Positions 1 to 8,245 of a stretch of 45,948 nt of DNA are shown one piece after another. The notes below the pieces were generated by a model. It was not told the origin of the DNA. It was given only the letters and a program-made list of their open reading frames with translations, and searched no databases. Position numbers and translations under genes: made by a program. The stretch lies in the NCBI GenBank assembly GCA_028580875.1, contig JAJSDS010000002.1:1-45948 (forward strand). Reading direction: 5' to 3'. The DNA comes from Nitrosotalea sp. GTDB taxonomy: Archaea > Thermoproteota > Nitrososphaeria > Nitrososphaerales > Nitrosopumilaceae. The number at the start of each line of letters is the position of its first letter. The stretch's first letter is position 1.

Positions 1-1
1 T

Positions 2-493
2 TCAAGGTATGATAATTTACGGTACGGATTTGATTTTAGTATTGAAGGATATGAGTTCAAGGCATTTGTCTCAAAGGCACGAAGCAATTTTGGGCCCGAA
101 GTAACAAGAAGGATGTTGCTTGGGGCATTTGTCCTGTCTGCTGGGTATTATGGAAAATATTATCTTAAAGCCCAAAAAGTAAGGACAATGATAAAGGCAC
201 AGCTTGACGAGGCATTCAAGAATGTGGACTATCTGATTTCTCCCACAATGCCAATTTTGCCATTTAAGATAGGAGAAAAAATCGACGACCCCCTTAAACT
301 CTACCTTACAGACATTAACACTGTTACTGCAAACTTGTCTGGAATTCCTGCAATCTCGGTTCCGTTTTCAATGTCAAGTTCTGGATTGCCAATTGGCATT
401 CAACTATTTGCAAATTCGTTTAAAGAAAAAGAACTGCTCCAAGCAGCTCATGCATTACAAAAAACATCCACACTCCCGGAGATGTCGCTATGA
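2..493 (+). CDS. gatA: Amidotransferase subunit A, GatA (C-terminal part)
   Basis: C-terminal 163 residues of the amidase-family A subunit of the aminoacyl-tRNA amidotransferase, which releases ammonia from glutamine for GatB to convert Glu-tRNA(Gln) or Asp-tRNA(Asn). The ORF track begins at an internal ATG, but the same frame is open to the left edge and reads as GatA (SRYDNLRYGF, then ARSNFGPEVTRR), so the gene is cut by the window rather than starting at 113. Family-typical stretches are 'DYLISPTMP' and 'SGIPAISVPF' followed by 'GLPIGIQL'. The catalytic Ser-Ser-Lys triad lies upstream of the window. The stop overlaps the gatB start by four bases (ATGA), which indicates a translationally coupled operon. 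Confidence 0.93.
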   Translation, partial: SRYDNLRYGFDFSIEGYEFKAFVSKARSNFGPEVTRRMLLGAFVLSAGYYGKYYLKAQKVRTMIKAQLDEAFKNVDYLISPTMPILPFKIGEKIDDPLKLYLTDINTVTANLSGIPAISVPFSMSSSGLPIGIQLFANSFKEKELLQAAHALQKTSTLPEMSL

Positions 494-1896
494 CTAGAAT
501 AGGACTGGAAATTCACTGTCAGCTTACAAAACTTGCAAGCAAGCTCTTTTGCTCATGCAAGGCAGAATATAGAAATCTTCCACCAAATTCTAACATCTGT
601 CCAGTCTGTGCAGGTCTCCCAGGTTCACTTCCAATGCTAAACAAAAAAGCAGTAGAAAAGGCTGCAATGATTTCTCTTGCACTAGGATGCAAAGTCCCTG
701 AAAAAATTGGTTTTTTTAGAAAAAATTATTTTTACCCTGACTTGCCAAAAAACTTTCAAATCACACAGTATAATGCGTACGGTCCTACAAGCATTGGCTC
801 TGATGGAAAAATGGAGATTGAAGGAAAGGAGATTCGAATCAGACGAATTCAACTAGAAGAAGATCCTGGAAGACTGGTCTATGAGGGAACTTCTGAGAAG
901 ACAATGATAACATTGGTCGATTATAACAGAGCCGGTACACCTCTTGTTGAAATTGTGACAGAGCCAGACTTTGAAACTCCAAAACAAGTACGCAAGTTCT
1001 TGAATGTACTTGCAGATCTTGTTGAAAACATTGGGGTATCTGACCCATATCTTGAGGGTGCCATGAGAGTGGATGGCAACATATCTGAAGGGGATGGAAA
1101 CAGGGTTGAGATAAAAAACGTAGGATCTTTTAGTGATATTGAAAAAGCATTACACTTTGAAATCACAAGACAACAAAGTCTTGTAGAAAGGGGAATTGAG
1201 GTGCAGGCAGAGACACGACACTGGGATGAGGCAAGAAGAATAACTGTATCATCCCGGTCAAAAGAAGAAGAGCAAGACTATCGATACCTGCCAGAAGCGG
1301 ATATTCCAGTTGTCTTGATTAAAAACGAGTCTCTTGATAAAATAAACAAGCAAATACCTGAAAGCATTGTTGCAAGAAGAGAACGCTATGTCAAAAAATA
1401 TGGCATGCCTTCACAAGTGGCAGATGTCTTGTCTTCTGACAGGTTTTATTCTGATTTATTTGACAAATCTCACAATGAGAAAAATGCAAAGGAGGTATCG
1501 AACATCATTACCACCGATTTAATGGGCTTTGCAGATACACGTGAAAAGAAACTAGAATTAAAAATCACTCCAAAACACATATCTGATCTTGCAGACTCTA
1601 TATTAGAAAATAAACTTACGAGAAATTCTGGAAAACTTGCATTACAAGAGATGGTAAAAACTGGAAAGTCATTGTCTGATGTGATGTCAAGCCTTGACTT
1701 GGGACACGTAAGCGATGTGGGTTCTATTGAAAAAATAATTGATGAAGTATTCAAAGAAGAAGAAAAAGCAGTAGCAGAGGCAAAACAAAATCCGGACACC
1801 ATTAATTATCTAGTTGGCAAAGTCATGAGAAAAACAAAAGGAAAAGCTGATCCTGCAACAACTCTTGAAATACTAAGGAAAAAACTCTCTACGTAG
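490..1896 (+). CDS. gatB: Aspartyl/glutamyl-tRNA amidotransferase subunit B
   Basis: 468 residues, the usual GatB length. GatB binds the mischarged tRNA, phosphorylates the carboxylate and amidates it with ammonia from GatA. Visible features are the N-terminal 'GLEIHCQL' signature, a zinc site of type CxC (C21, C23) and CxxC (C37, C40), 'GLPGSLPMLN', the cradle motif 'IRRIQLEEDPGRL' and 'VDYNRAGTPLVEIVTEPD'. The C-terminal helical/YqeY-like tail ends in 'GKADPATTLEILRKKL'. The ATG at 490 overlaps the gatA stop. GatC is not visible here. Because archaea use GatDE for Gln-tRNA, this GatAB pair most likely supplies Asn-tRNA; that assignment rests on general archaeal biology. Confidence 0.96.
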   Translation: MTRIGLEIHCQLTKLASKLFCSCKAEYRNLPPNSNICPVCAGLPGSLPMLNKKAVEKAAMISLALGCKVPEKIGFFRKNYFYPDLPKNFQITQYNAYGPTSIGSDGKMEIEGKEIRIRRIQLEEDPGRLVYEGTSEKTMITLVDYNRAGTPLVEIVTEPDFETPKQVRKFLNVLADLVENIGVSDPYLEGAMRVDGNISEGDGNRVEIKNVGSFSDIEKALHFEITRQQSLVERGIEVQAETRHWDEARRITVSSRSKEEEQDYRYLPEADIPVVLIKNESLDKINKQIPESIVARRERYVKKYGMPSQVADVLSSDRFYSDLFDKSHNEKNAKEVSNIITTDLMGFADTREKKLELKITPKHISDLADSILENKLTRNSGKLALQEMVKTGKSLSDVMSSLDLGHVSDVGSIEKIIDEVFKEEEKAVAEAKQNPDTINYLVGKVMRKTKGKADPATTLEILRKKLST

Positions 1897-1941
1897 AATA
1901 AATTTTCAAGATATTTTTGTAAAAATTATACCGTATCTATC

Positions 1942-3192
1942 TTACATCTTGCCAAACTCATCTTCATCAGAATATGCACGTTCTGCGTGCTCTTCGATAT
2001 CTAGTCCTGCCTCTTCTACCTTGGCTGATACCCTGACTCCTATTAGCTTGTCTATTACCTTCATTATTGCAAATGTACCAAAGAATCCCATTACTCCTGC
2101 TACTCCTACACCAATTGCCTGGATGAGTAGCTGTTGCGGATGTCCAAACAAGAGTCCGTTTGGACCACTTGGGTTTACTAGTGTACTTGCAAATATTCCA
2201 ATTCCAAGTGAACCAATAATTCCGGCTACTCCGTGTACTGAGCTAACATCTAATGCATCGTCTATCTTGAGATGTTCCTTGAAGAACAAGACTGCAAGAT
2301 ATGATCCTATTCCTATTGCAATTCCAAGTACAAACGCATGCTCTACGCTGATGTATCCTGATGCGGGTGTAATGCCTGCAAGTCCTGCAATTGCGCCGTT
2401 GATTGCTGCAATGACACTTGGTTTACCAGTGCGCATCCATGACAATCCTACCCAAATTAATGCAGAAATTGATGATGCTATGTGAGTGTTGATTATTGTA
2501 TTTCCTGCCAAACTTCCTGATGCAAGTGCACTACCTGCATTGAACCCAAACCATCCTAGCCATAGTAGTGATGAACCCAAGACTGCAATTGGGATGCTAT
2601 GCGGAATCATGATTGATGGGCCATAGTTGAGCCTTCTACCTAGGACTAGTGCAGCTGCCAGTGCTCCCATGCCTGCACTGGTGTGTATGACTATACCTCC
2701 TGCAAAATCTACTACTCCCATTTGGCCTAACCATCCTCCGCCCCATATCCAGTGAACCAACGGGTAATAGATCAATCCACTCCATGCTACGATGAAAATA
2801 ACATATGCACTAAACTTCATCCTCTCTGCAATTGCACCAGTCAGCAACAGAGGAGTGATGACTGCAAACATCATCTGGAATTTAGCAAATAAAACACCTG
2901 GTATTGTTGGGGCATAATGCAAACCTGAATCATATGGTACATTTTTGAGGAATGTCCAGTCCATGTTTCCTGTAAGGCCCATTCCAGTATCGGGTCCAAA
3001 TGATAAGCTAAATCCAAACGTAAACCACATGACACTGAGAATTGCCAATCCGAAGAAGATTTGCATAAAAATTGAAACGGTATTCTTTCGTCGTAATAAT
3101 CCTGCTTCAAATAATCCCAAAGCTGGGATCATTAATAGTACCAGACTGGAAGCTATTAGCATCCATGCTGTGTCTCCTGTGTCAATTGGCAA
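1942..3192 (-). CDS. amt: Ammonium transporter (Amt family)
   Basis: 416-residue polytopic membrane protein of the Amt/MEP/Rh family, which brings ammonium into the cell; in an ammonia oxidiser it feeds both assimilation and probably energy metabolism. About 11 hydrophobic segments are visible. The N-terminal 'GDTAWMLIASSLVLLM' and 'GLLRRKN' are family signatures. The two pore histidines are in 'GGIVIHTSAGMG' and 'DVSSVHGVAGI'. The cytoplasmic tail is acidic. The start is a TTG: an in-frame TAA lies two codons upstream, and the next ATG (residue 11) would remove half of the first helix. A TATA-like stretch around 3218-3226 lies about 30 nt upstream, fitting a nearly leaderless transcript. It is divergent from two P-II genes, the usual Amt partners. 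Confidence 0.95.
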   Translation of the reverse strand: MPIDTGDTAWMLIASSLVLLMIPALGLFEAGLLRRKNTVSIFMQIFFGLAILSVMWFTFGFSLSFGPDTGMGLTGNMDWTFLKNVPYDSGLHYAPTIPGVLFAKFQMMFAVITPLLLTGAIAERMKFSAYVIFIVAWSGLIYYPLVHWIWGGGWLGQMGVVDFAGGIVIHTSAGMGALAAALVLGRRLNYGPSIMIPHSIPIAVLGSSLLWLGWFGFNAGSALASGSLAGNTIINTHIASSISALIWVGLSWMRTGKPSVIAAINGAIAGLAGITPASGYISVEHAFVLGIAIGIGSYLAVLFFKEHLKIDDALDVSSVHGVAGIIGSLGIGIFASTLVNPSGPNGLLFGHPQQLLIQAIGVGVAGVMGFFGTFAIMKVIDKLIGVRVSAKVEEAGLDIEEHAERAYSDEDEFGKM

Positions 3193-3304
3193 GATTTCTT
3201 ACCTAGAAAAGATGAAGTATAAAAAAATTTGTTTTTAGGTAATTATGCCAGATCGAAAATTATTCCATAAGATTTTTTAATGTGTACTTTTATTTTCTTG
3301 CATC

Positions 3305-3634
3305 TTGCTAAAGATTGAAGTAATACTCCCAGAGAATGAAGTGAAATCAATCAGTGACGCATTAAAAAAACTGTCAGTAGGTGGAATCACTGCATACAAA
3401 GGATGGGGAAGAGGTAAGACAATTGCTCGAGAAATTCATGCCTCAAAAGGAACAGAGGTCTTTACTCCTGAATTTGGGGACAGATTCATTGTAGAGGTAG
3501 TTGTTGCAGACGATAAGAAAAGTGAAATAATTGCAGCCATTAGAAGTTCTTCAAAATTTGGAAAAATATTTGTTATACCAATTTTGGAAGCATATGACAT
3601 TCAAACTCCTAAAAAAGATGAACAAGCAATCTAG
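3305..3634 (+). CDS. P-II family nitrogen regulator, copy 1
   Basis: 109-residue P-II (GlnB/GlnK) signal protein. P-II trimers sense ATP/ADP and 2-oxoglutarate, and GlnK types plug the Amt channel through their T-loop. The fold signature is complete: 'SVGGITAYKGWGRGK' (start of the T-loop), 'GKIFVIP' (B-loop/strand) and the C-terminal acidic 'KKDEQAI'. The T-loop sequence 'ASKGTEVFTPEFG' has no tyrosine at the position uridylylated in enterobacterial GlnB/GlnK. The best start is TTG at 3305; no in-frame ATG precedes the conserved 'LKIEVILPEN'. It is divergent from amt and followed 48 bp later by a second P-II gene. Confidence 0.93.
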   Translation: MLKIEVILPENEVKSISDALKKLSVGGITAYKGWGRGKTIAREIHASKGTEVFTPEFGDRFIVEVVVADDKKSEIIAAIRSSSKFGKIFVIPILEAYDIQTPKKDEQAI

Positions 3635-3682
3635 GTTCATTTTTAGAAAATATTATTTAGTACTCGATCGCTCAAGGTTTAC

Positions 3683-4012
3683 ATGATTCGCATAGATGCA
3701 ATAGTTCCACAAAATGATATTCGCGTCATAAGTGATGCGTTAAAGAAAATAAGCGTTGGTGGAATTACCATCCTGAAAGTTAGAGGTAGGGGTAAAACAG
3801 CTGGTCACGCACTACATGCGGCAAAAGGTACTGAGACATTCATTCCTGAATTTGCAGACAAGTACATTCTAACTGTAATCGTGGATGAAAAAGATGAGAA
3901 TGAAGTGGTTAGTATTGTTCGCAGTAATACAAAAGTTGGAAAGATCTTCATGTACAAGCTTTCTCGTGCAGTAGACATTGCTACTGGTGCAGAAAACGAA
4001 AAGGCAATCTAG
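3683..4012 (+). CDS. P-II family nitrogen regulator, copy 2
   Basis: Second 109-residue P-II protein, clearly paralogous to the preceding gene over its whole length (shared 'SDALKK.SVGGIT', 'GRGKT', 'KGTE.F.PEF', 'VGKIF'). It starts at ATG 3683 with 'MIRIDAIVPQND'. The T-loop 'AAKGTETFIPEFA' again lacks the modifiable tyrosine (Thr at the equivalent position), so control is probably only by nucleotide and 2-oxoglutarate binding. The ending 'TGAENEKAI' resembles bacterial GlnB. Position beside amt supports a role in gating ammonium uptake. Two differing T-loops suggest the copies have different partners or different effector sensitivity (inference). Confidence 0.93.
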   Translation: MIRIDAIVPQNDIRVISDALKKISVGGITILKVRGRGKTAGHALHAAKGTETFIPEFADKYILTVIVDEKDENEVVSIVRSNTKVGKIFMYKLSRAVDIATGAENEKAI

Positions 4013-4156
4013 AATCCAAAACAATCTTTCAATGCCATAAGAAATGCTCTGTACTGTTTTACATGTTGATAAATGCTGGATAATTGCAAAACAACTGAAA
4101 ATCACTCTTGATAATGTTAGATTATCTTAATAATGTTGAAAATATATTACATCGTA

Positions 4157-4363
4157 ATGGCTGACAGTTTTATAATCCAAGATCTATATCAGAAGCATAA
4201 CAAGAAACTTGTTAAATCTGATGTCTCACCTCTCACTTGTCATGTGTGTAAAAAAGAACTGAATGGCATCTCTATTACTGCAAAAATGTTCAAGGGAAAA
4301 ATGGTGTTTCTATGTTCACACCATTATGCGGCCAAGCCTTATCAGATTGAATTGGTGAATTAA
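4157..4363 (+). CDS. Small zinc-ribbon-like hypothetical protein
   Basis: About 68 residues from the ATG at 4157 ('MADSFIIQDLY'); the ORF track start at 4133 adds eight residues of doubtful value. It carries a CxxC pair ('CHVCKKEL') and a later C-x-H-H ('FLCSHHY'), spaced as in a single small zinc-binding domain. I do not recognise a named family. The stop codon directly abuts the ATG of the next gene, and that gene directly abuts a USP gene, so the three are probably co-transcribed and the function may be linked to stress signalling. Confidence 0.7.
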   Translation: MADSFIIQDLYQKHNKKLVKSDVSPLTCHVCKKELNGISITAKMFKGKMVFLCSHHYAAKPYQIELVN

Positions 4364-4633
4364 ATGACAATATCATCTGACATAAAAACCGCAATTGAAA
4401 AAAACATGGAACTTATGATAAACCAAACCCGTGCATACTTGCCATTCTTGAAAGTAGCATTTCCTGCGGTTCGAGATATATCTGAATTAACTTTTAACAT
4501 GATGGTAGGAAATGCATTGACTGTGTTTATCTCGCAATTTGCTATGCGGATGCAGAGTCCATCGGAAGGTGATTTTGCCGAATTTGGCAAGATTGTTGAG
4601 CCATACCGAAGCAAAGTAAAAGAGATGTTCTAG
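4364..4633 (+). CDS. Small helical hypothetical protein
   Basis: 89 residues, predicted largely alpha-helical ('DIKTAIEKNMELMINQ', 'VRDISELTFNMMVGN') with no cysteine cluster, signal peptide or convincing membrane segment. No recognised family. The gene starts on the base after the previous stop and ends on the base before the TTG start of a USP gene. This zero-spacing arrangement supports it being a real coding gene in a three-gene operon. Confidence 0.7.
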   Translation: MTISSDIKTAIEKNMELMINQTRAYLPFLKVAFPAVRDISELTFNMMVGNALTVFISQFAMRMQSPSEGDFAEFGKIVEPYRSKVKEMF

Positions 4634-5077
4634 TTGATAAAAAACATTCTTGTTCCATACGACGGTTCGCCTCTTTCTAAAAAAGCACTAGATTTAGCAA
4701 AAGACATATCGCGAAATTTTAACGCAGATCTAAAACTTTTCATGGTAATTCCAAATTATTATCCTATTAGCGACTCTGTTTACTCTGGAACTGCTGTTAT
4801 GAATTATCAAAGAGTTGTTAAATCCCTTACAGAGCAAGGGGAAAAAGAGATTCAAAAAATTACTGAAAAATGTCGAGAAGAAGGATCTAAGGCCTCATAC
4901 AAAATTGTACATGATGATATATCGAATGCTATTCTAAAAGAATCTAAACGATCAAAAAGTGATTTGATTATAATGGGAAGCAGAAGGTTAACCGGAATTG
5001 CTTCTCTGAAGAGGTTGGGAAGCACTGCAAGACATGTATCCGAGCATGCCAAGTGTCCTGTTACGATAGTTCATTAG
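4634..5077 (+). CDS. Universal stress protein (UspA family)
   Basis: 147-residue single-domain USP. N-terminal 'KNILVPYDGSPLSKKALDLA' is the family strand-loop-helix with the adenine-contacting Asp; the C-terminal part has 'LIIMGSRRLTG..SLKRLGSTARHV' and 'CPVTIVH'. The usual second glycine of the ATP-binding loop (GSRG) is replaced by Arg (GSRR), so ATP binding may be altered. It starts with TTG immediately after the TAG of the preceding gene. One of five USP genes in the window. Confidence 0.9.
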   Translation: MIKNILVPYDGSPLSKKALDLAKDISRNFNADLKLFMVIPNYYPISDSVYSGTAVMNYQRVVKSLTEQGEKEIQKITEKCREEGSKASYKIVHDDISNAILKESKRSKSDLIIMGSRRLTGIASLKRLGSTARHVSEHAKCPVTIVH

Positions 5078-5153
5078 ATTTTTTTCGTGTAGGATTGTAT
5101 GGCTAGTCCTACAAATAATGAATTAATAAGTAACAACATTGGTGAAAATATGA

Positions 5154-5255
5154 TTGAAACTAAGAAAATGTGATTGTAAATGCGGTTGTACTCGAAATAT
5201 CTGGAGTAGATATTATGCTCTATGCATATTTTGCACATTGGCTAATCACAATTAG
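5154..5255 (+). CDS. Cys-rich microprotein (33 aa)
   Basis: Too short for the ORF track. From the TTG at 5154 it reads MKLRKCDCKCGC, a basic stretch, then YALCIFCTLANHN and a TAG stop. The pattern is four closely spaced cysteines, then CxxC and a terminal His, which resembles the 39-residue protein at 42304-42423 (CxCxxCxC ... CxxC ... H). This suggests a metal-binding microprotein family. Evidence is the shared pattern only; the non-ATG start lowers confidence. Confidence 0.5.
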   Translation: MKLRKCDCKCGCTRNIWSRYYALCIFCTLANHN

Positions 5256-5293
5256 CCTAAAAAATTATGTCCGGTCTGGTGATGTTGCAATAA

Positions 5294-5695
5294 TTATTCG
5301 ATTGGTATCTTTTTACCGTCTGCAGGTTTTGGCATAGTGATTTTCAAAATACCATTCTCGAATTTGGCAGAAATCTGTTTTGTGTTTATACCGTCCGGAA
5401 GTTTTATGGTCTTTTTGAAATAATCAAACTCTGTTATTACACTCCCCCTTGAAACACAAAATGTCTTGGTTAGTTTTGCTTTTACGGTAATGTGATCACC
5501 TGATAATGTTATGTTGATGTTTTTTTTGTCTACAAATGGTAAGTCAATCTCTAAACTCCAACTAGAATGTCTTTCCTTGAGATGTGCGAGGGGAACTAGC
5601 TCTTTGCGGATGAAATCATCGAAAAGGGCATTATCTTTGAAAAAGGAATTCATCTGTTTTTCCATAAATGATGCAAAATCATCCAATGTTATCAC
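5294..5695 (-). CDS. Hsp20/alpha-crystallin family protein (divergent)
   Basis: 133 residues with a short helical N-terminus and an alpha-crystallin domain: 'SWSLEIDLPFVDKKNINITLSGDHITVKAKL', then 'FKKTIKLPDGINTKQISAKFENGILKITMPK', and the C-terminal IxI anchor (IPI in 'KKIPIE'). Small heat-shock proteins form oligomers that hold unfolding proteins. The domain is divergent, with an insertion around 'TKTFCVSRGSVIT'. The start is GTG, overlapping the stop of the upstream PAC2 gene by four bases (GTGA), so the two are translationally coupled. Confidence 0.87.
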   Translation of the reverse strand: MITLDDFASFMEKQMNSFFKDNALFDDFIRKELVPLAHLKERHSSWSLEIDLPFVDKKNINITLSGDHITVKAKLTKTFCVSRGSVITEFDYFKKTIKLPDGINTKQISAKFENGILKITMPKPADGKKIPIE

Positions 5696-6420
5696 TTGTA
5701 TATTTGTGGGGGGGTAGTTGACGATTCCTGTTGTGCTTGTAATACATTTAATGTGTCTTCCATCAGTTGTCTGTTTTGCAATCGTAGATAATCCATCTGT
5801 TTTTTAAATTCAGTTAAATCAATATTTTTCTTGGTAATCTGTGCTATTATTTTGATTGTTTGCATTGCAGCATCAGGATCAGGGAAAAAATAGTTACATT
5901 CTGTATTGAATGCAATGGTTGGCATGTGGGAATTTTTTAACTGTGCAAGAATTGTGGCATCAGGTCCGCTTATTACTCCTGAAAGAAATTTGGGAATCTC
6001 GTTATCATAGAGTATTTTTTCGAGTTTTTCATGCGTTACAAGCCCATATGTTTTTAGATTTGATATATTCCGTTCAGGAACATGGATGCCAGACATGAAA
6101 ACAATTAGATCAACATTGTTTTTCTTTGAAAACTCTATTACTGATTCTGTAAAATCTACTGCGTTATCATAATCTATTGGTATATCAGACAATATTGCAA
6201 ATAAATTGTCTTTTTTATAAATCCTAACAGGTCCCATAATTTGCCCATTATCTACAAATACGATTGTTGTAGGACTGTTTGCTATTTCTCCCACTAGATC
6301 CATCTTTAATGCATGGATAATGTATGTCGTGGTTATTGTTCCTATCAAACCTGGTCCTGGAATACCCAGAAGCAATACAGATGGACTCTCTACCAATTGA
6401 TTTTTTTTAATTTTTTTCAT
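5692..6420 (-). CDS. PAC2 family protein (proteasome-assembly-chaperone-like)
   Basis: 242 residues from the ATG at 6420; the ORF track begins four residues earlier at TTG. The N-terminal 'PSVLLLGIPGPGLIGTITTTYII' is the PAC2/COG2047 signature, followed by 'VGEIANSPTTIVFVDNGQI', 'DLIVFMSGIHVPE' and 'FLSGVISGPDA'. Archaeal relatives of the eukaryotic proteasome assembly chaperone PAC2 are widespread, but their direct role is uncertain. The C-terminus ends in a short coiled coil and a Gln/Pro-rich tail. Coupling to an Hsp20 gene downstream and divergence from the thermosome gene fit a protein-quality-control role (inference). Confidence 0.85.
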   Translation of the reverse strand: MKKIKKNQLVESPSVLLLGIPGPGLIGTITTTYIIHALKMDLVGEIANSPTTIVFVDNGQIMGPVRIYKKDNLFAILSDIPIDYDNAVDFTESVIEFSKKNNVDLIVFMSGIHVPERNISNLKTYGLVTHEKLEKILYDNEIPKFLSGVISGPDATILAQLKNSHMPTIAFNTECNYFFPDPDAAMQTIKIIAQITKKNIDLTEFKKQMDYLRLQNRQLMEDTLNVLQAQQESSTTPPQIYK

Positions 6421-6512
6421 GGTTCTAAACAATATGTTTGTGATTTTATCGTATAAAAAGAATCAGCAGTGATTTATCATAGTTGATTCTCATTGTTGAA
6501 AATCTCCGTATG

Positions 6513-6521
6513 TTATAAAAC
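6513..6521 (+). promoter_or_regulatory. TATA box of the thermosome gene
   Basis: The sequence TTATAAAAC is centred about 27 nt upstream of the ATG at 6544. This is the spacing expected for an archaeal TATA box serving a leaderless transcript, and it supports 6544 rather than the ORF-track start at 6493, which would lie upstream of the box. Confidence 0.6.
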
Positions 6522-6543
6522 AGAATTTACAATATCCTGCGGT

Positions 6544-8181
6544 ATGGCATCAGTACAAACAACATCTGAGGGTATTCCTGTTATAGTGCTCAAAGAAGGC
6601 TCTAGGCAATCAAGAGGTCGAGATGCACAAAGAAGTAACATTGCAGCTGCAAAGTTAATCGCAGAAATTGTAAGTACAAGCCTTGGACCGCGGGGAATGG
6701 ATAAGATGTTGGTTGATTCTGTTGGTGATATTACTATTACAAATGATGGTGCTACCATACTAAAAGAGATTGATGTTCAACATCCTGCGGCAAAAATGAT
6801 GGTAGAGGTTGCAAAAGCTACTGATAGCGAAGTGGGCGATGGTACAACCTCTGCGGTAGTTTTGGCAGGTGCGTTACTTGAAAAAGCTGAAAGTCTAATT
6901 GATAATGACATCCATCCCGTCATAATTGCTGATGGTTACAAAAAGGCAGCTATGAGAGCCATTATATTATTAGGTGAAATTTCACAAAAAGTTGAACCAA
7001 AAAACAGAGAAATTCTTGAAAAAATTGCAATAACAACAATGCAAACTAAACTGATATCTGTAGAAGCGGCTGACCTTGCAAAACTTGTGGTGGATGCTGC
7101 ATTATCTGTCGTGACCCAAAAAGCTGAAGGGTATAACGTTGATCTAAATAATATCAAGGTTGAAAAAAAGGCAGGCGGTTCCGTTTTGGATAGCACTCTG
7201 ATATCTGGAATTGTTCTTGACAAAGAAGTAGTTCACAGTGGAATGCCACGAAAAGTTGAGAATGCAAAAATTGCATTAATCTCATCTCCACTTGAGATTG
7301 AAAAAACAGAGTTTGAGGCCAAGATTAACATCTCAAGTCCTGATCAAATCAAGTCATTCATGGAAGAAGAGGATAGCATTCTAAGAGGAATGGTTGAAAG
7401 AATAAAATCTTCCAAAGCAAATGTTCTTCTCTGTCAAAAAGGAATTGATGATATTGCACAACATCATCTGTCCAAGGCTGGTATACTTGCAGTACGGAGA
7501 ATAAAAGAAAGTGACATGTCAAAACTTGCAAAAGCAACTGGCGGGAGAATAGTTGGAAGTGTTAACGATCTAACTGAAAAAGATTTGGGAGAATCGGCAA
7601 CAGTAGAGGAAAAAACTATTGAAAATGATAATTGGGTGTTCATTGAAGGATGTAAAAATCCAAAAGCTGTAACTTTATTGATACGTGGAGGATCACAAAG
7701 AGTAATTGATGAGGTAGACAGATCACTTCATGATGCATTAATGGTTGTAAAAGATGTCATAGAAAAACCCATGATCGTTTATGGTGGAGGTTCGCCGGAA
7801 GCTTATGTGGCATACAAGCTTAGACTATGGGCTCAGACTTTATCTGGAAGGGAACAACTTGCTGTCGAAAAATTTGCTGAAGCATTAGAATCAATCCCTC
7901 TGGCCCTTGCAAGAAATGCTGGAATGAATCCTATTGATGCAATAACACAATTACGTTCAAGACAAAATGCAGGAGAGAAATGGGCAGGAATTGATACAAT
8001 TAACGGACAAGTTGGCAATATTGAAAAATTACAAGTCATAGAACCCACTAAGGTAAAAGAACAAGTCATAAAATCTGCAACAGAGACAGCTAACATGATT
8101 TTAAGGATAGATAATGTAGTTGCATCCTCGCGAAGTGCTGGTCCACCAAGCCCACCTCCTGGTCAAGAAATGGGAATGTAA
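6544..8181 (+). CDS. thsA: Thermosome subunit (group II chaperonin)
   Basis: 545 residues, normal for a thermosome subunit. It builds the double-ring ATP-driven folding chamber of archaea. Motifs in order: 'TSLGPRGMDKMLVD' and 'ITNDGATILKEID' (nucleotide binding), 'GDGTTSAVVLAG' (phosphate loop and catalytic Asp), apical-domain 'KIALISSPLEIEKTEFEAKI', 'LLIRGGSQRVIDEVDRSLHDAL', 'VYGGGSPEA' and 'NAGMNPIDAI'. The tail is 'GPPSPPPGQEMGM', a variant of the flexible GGM tail. The start chosen is the ATG at 6544 because the ORF's 17 extra N-terminal residues are not family-like and a TATA box lies inside them. The gene symbol is by family; which paralogue it is cannot be told here. Confidence 0.96.
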   Translation: MASVQTTSEGIPVIVLKEGSRQSRGRDAQRSNIAAAKLIAEIVSTSLGPRGMDKMLVDSVGDITITNDGATILKEIDVQHPAAKMMVEVAKATDSEVGDGTTSAVVLAGALLEKAESLIDNDIHPVIIADGYKKAAMRAIILLGEISQKVEPKNREILEKIAITTMQTKLISVEAADLAKLVVDAALSVVTQKAEGYNVDLNNIKVEKKAGGSVLDSTLISGIVLDKEVVHSGMPRKVENAKIALISSPLEIEKTEFEAKINISSPDQIKSFMEEEDSILRGMVERIKSSKANVLLCQKGIDDIAQHHLSKAGILAVRRIKESDMSKLAKATGGRIVGSVNDLTEKDLGESATVEEKTIENDNWVFIEGCKNPKAVTLLIRGGSQRVIDEVDRSLHDALMVVKDVIEKPMIVYGGGSPEAYVAYKLRLWAQTLSGREQLAVEKFAEALESIPLALARNAGMNPIDAITQLRSRQNAGEKWAGIDTINGQVGNIEKLQVIEPTKVKEQVIKSATETANMILRIDNVVASSRSAGPPSPPPGQEMGM

Positions 8182-8245
8182 CTATTTCATACCTATTTTA
8201 CAAATTACCAGTCATGAAGAATAGTTTTTAAAAATCTGATGATTC

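Noticed and set aside
1949-2485. Plus-strand ORF opposite amt (178 aa)
   Set aside because: Ser/Pro-rich shadow of the Amt gene on the other strand with no independent motif.
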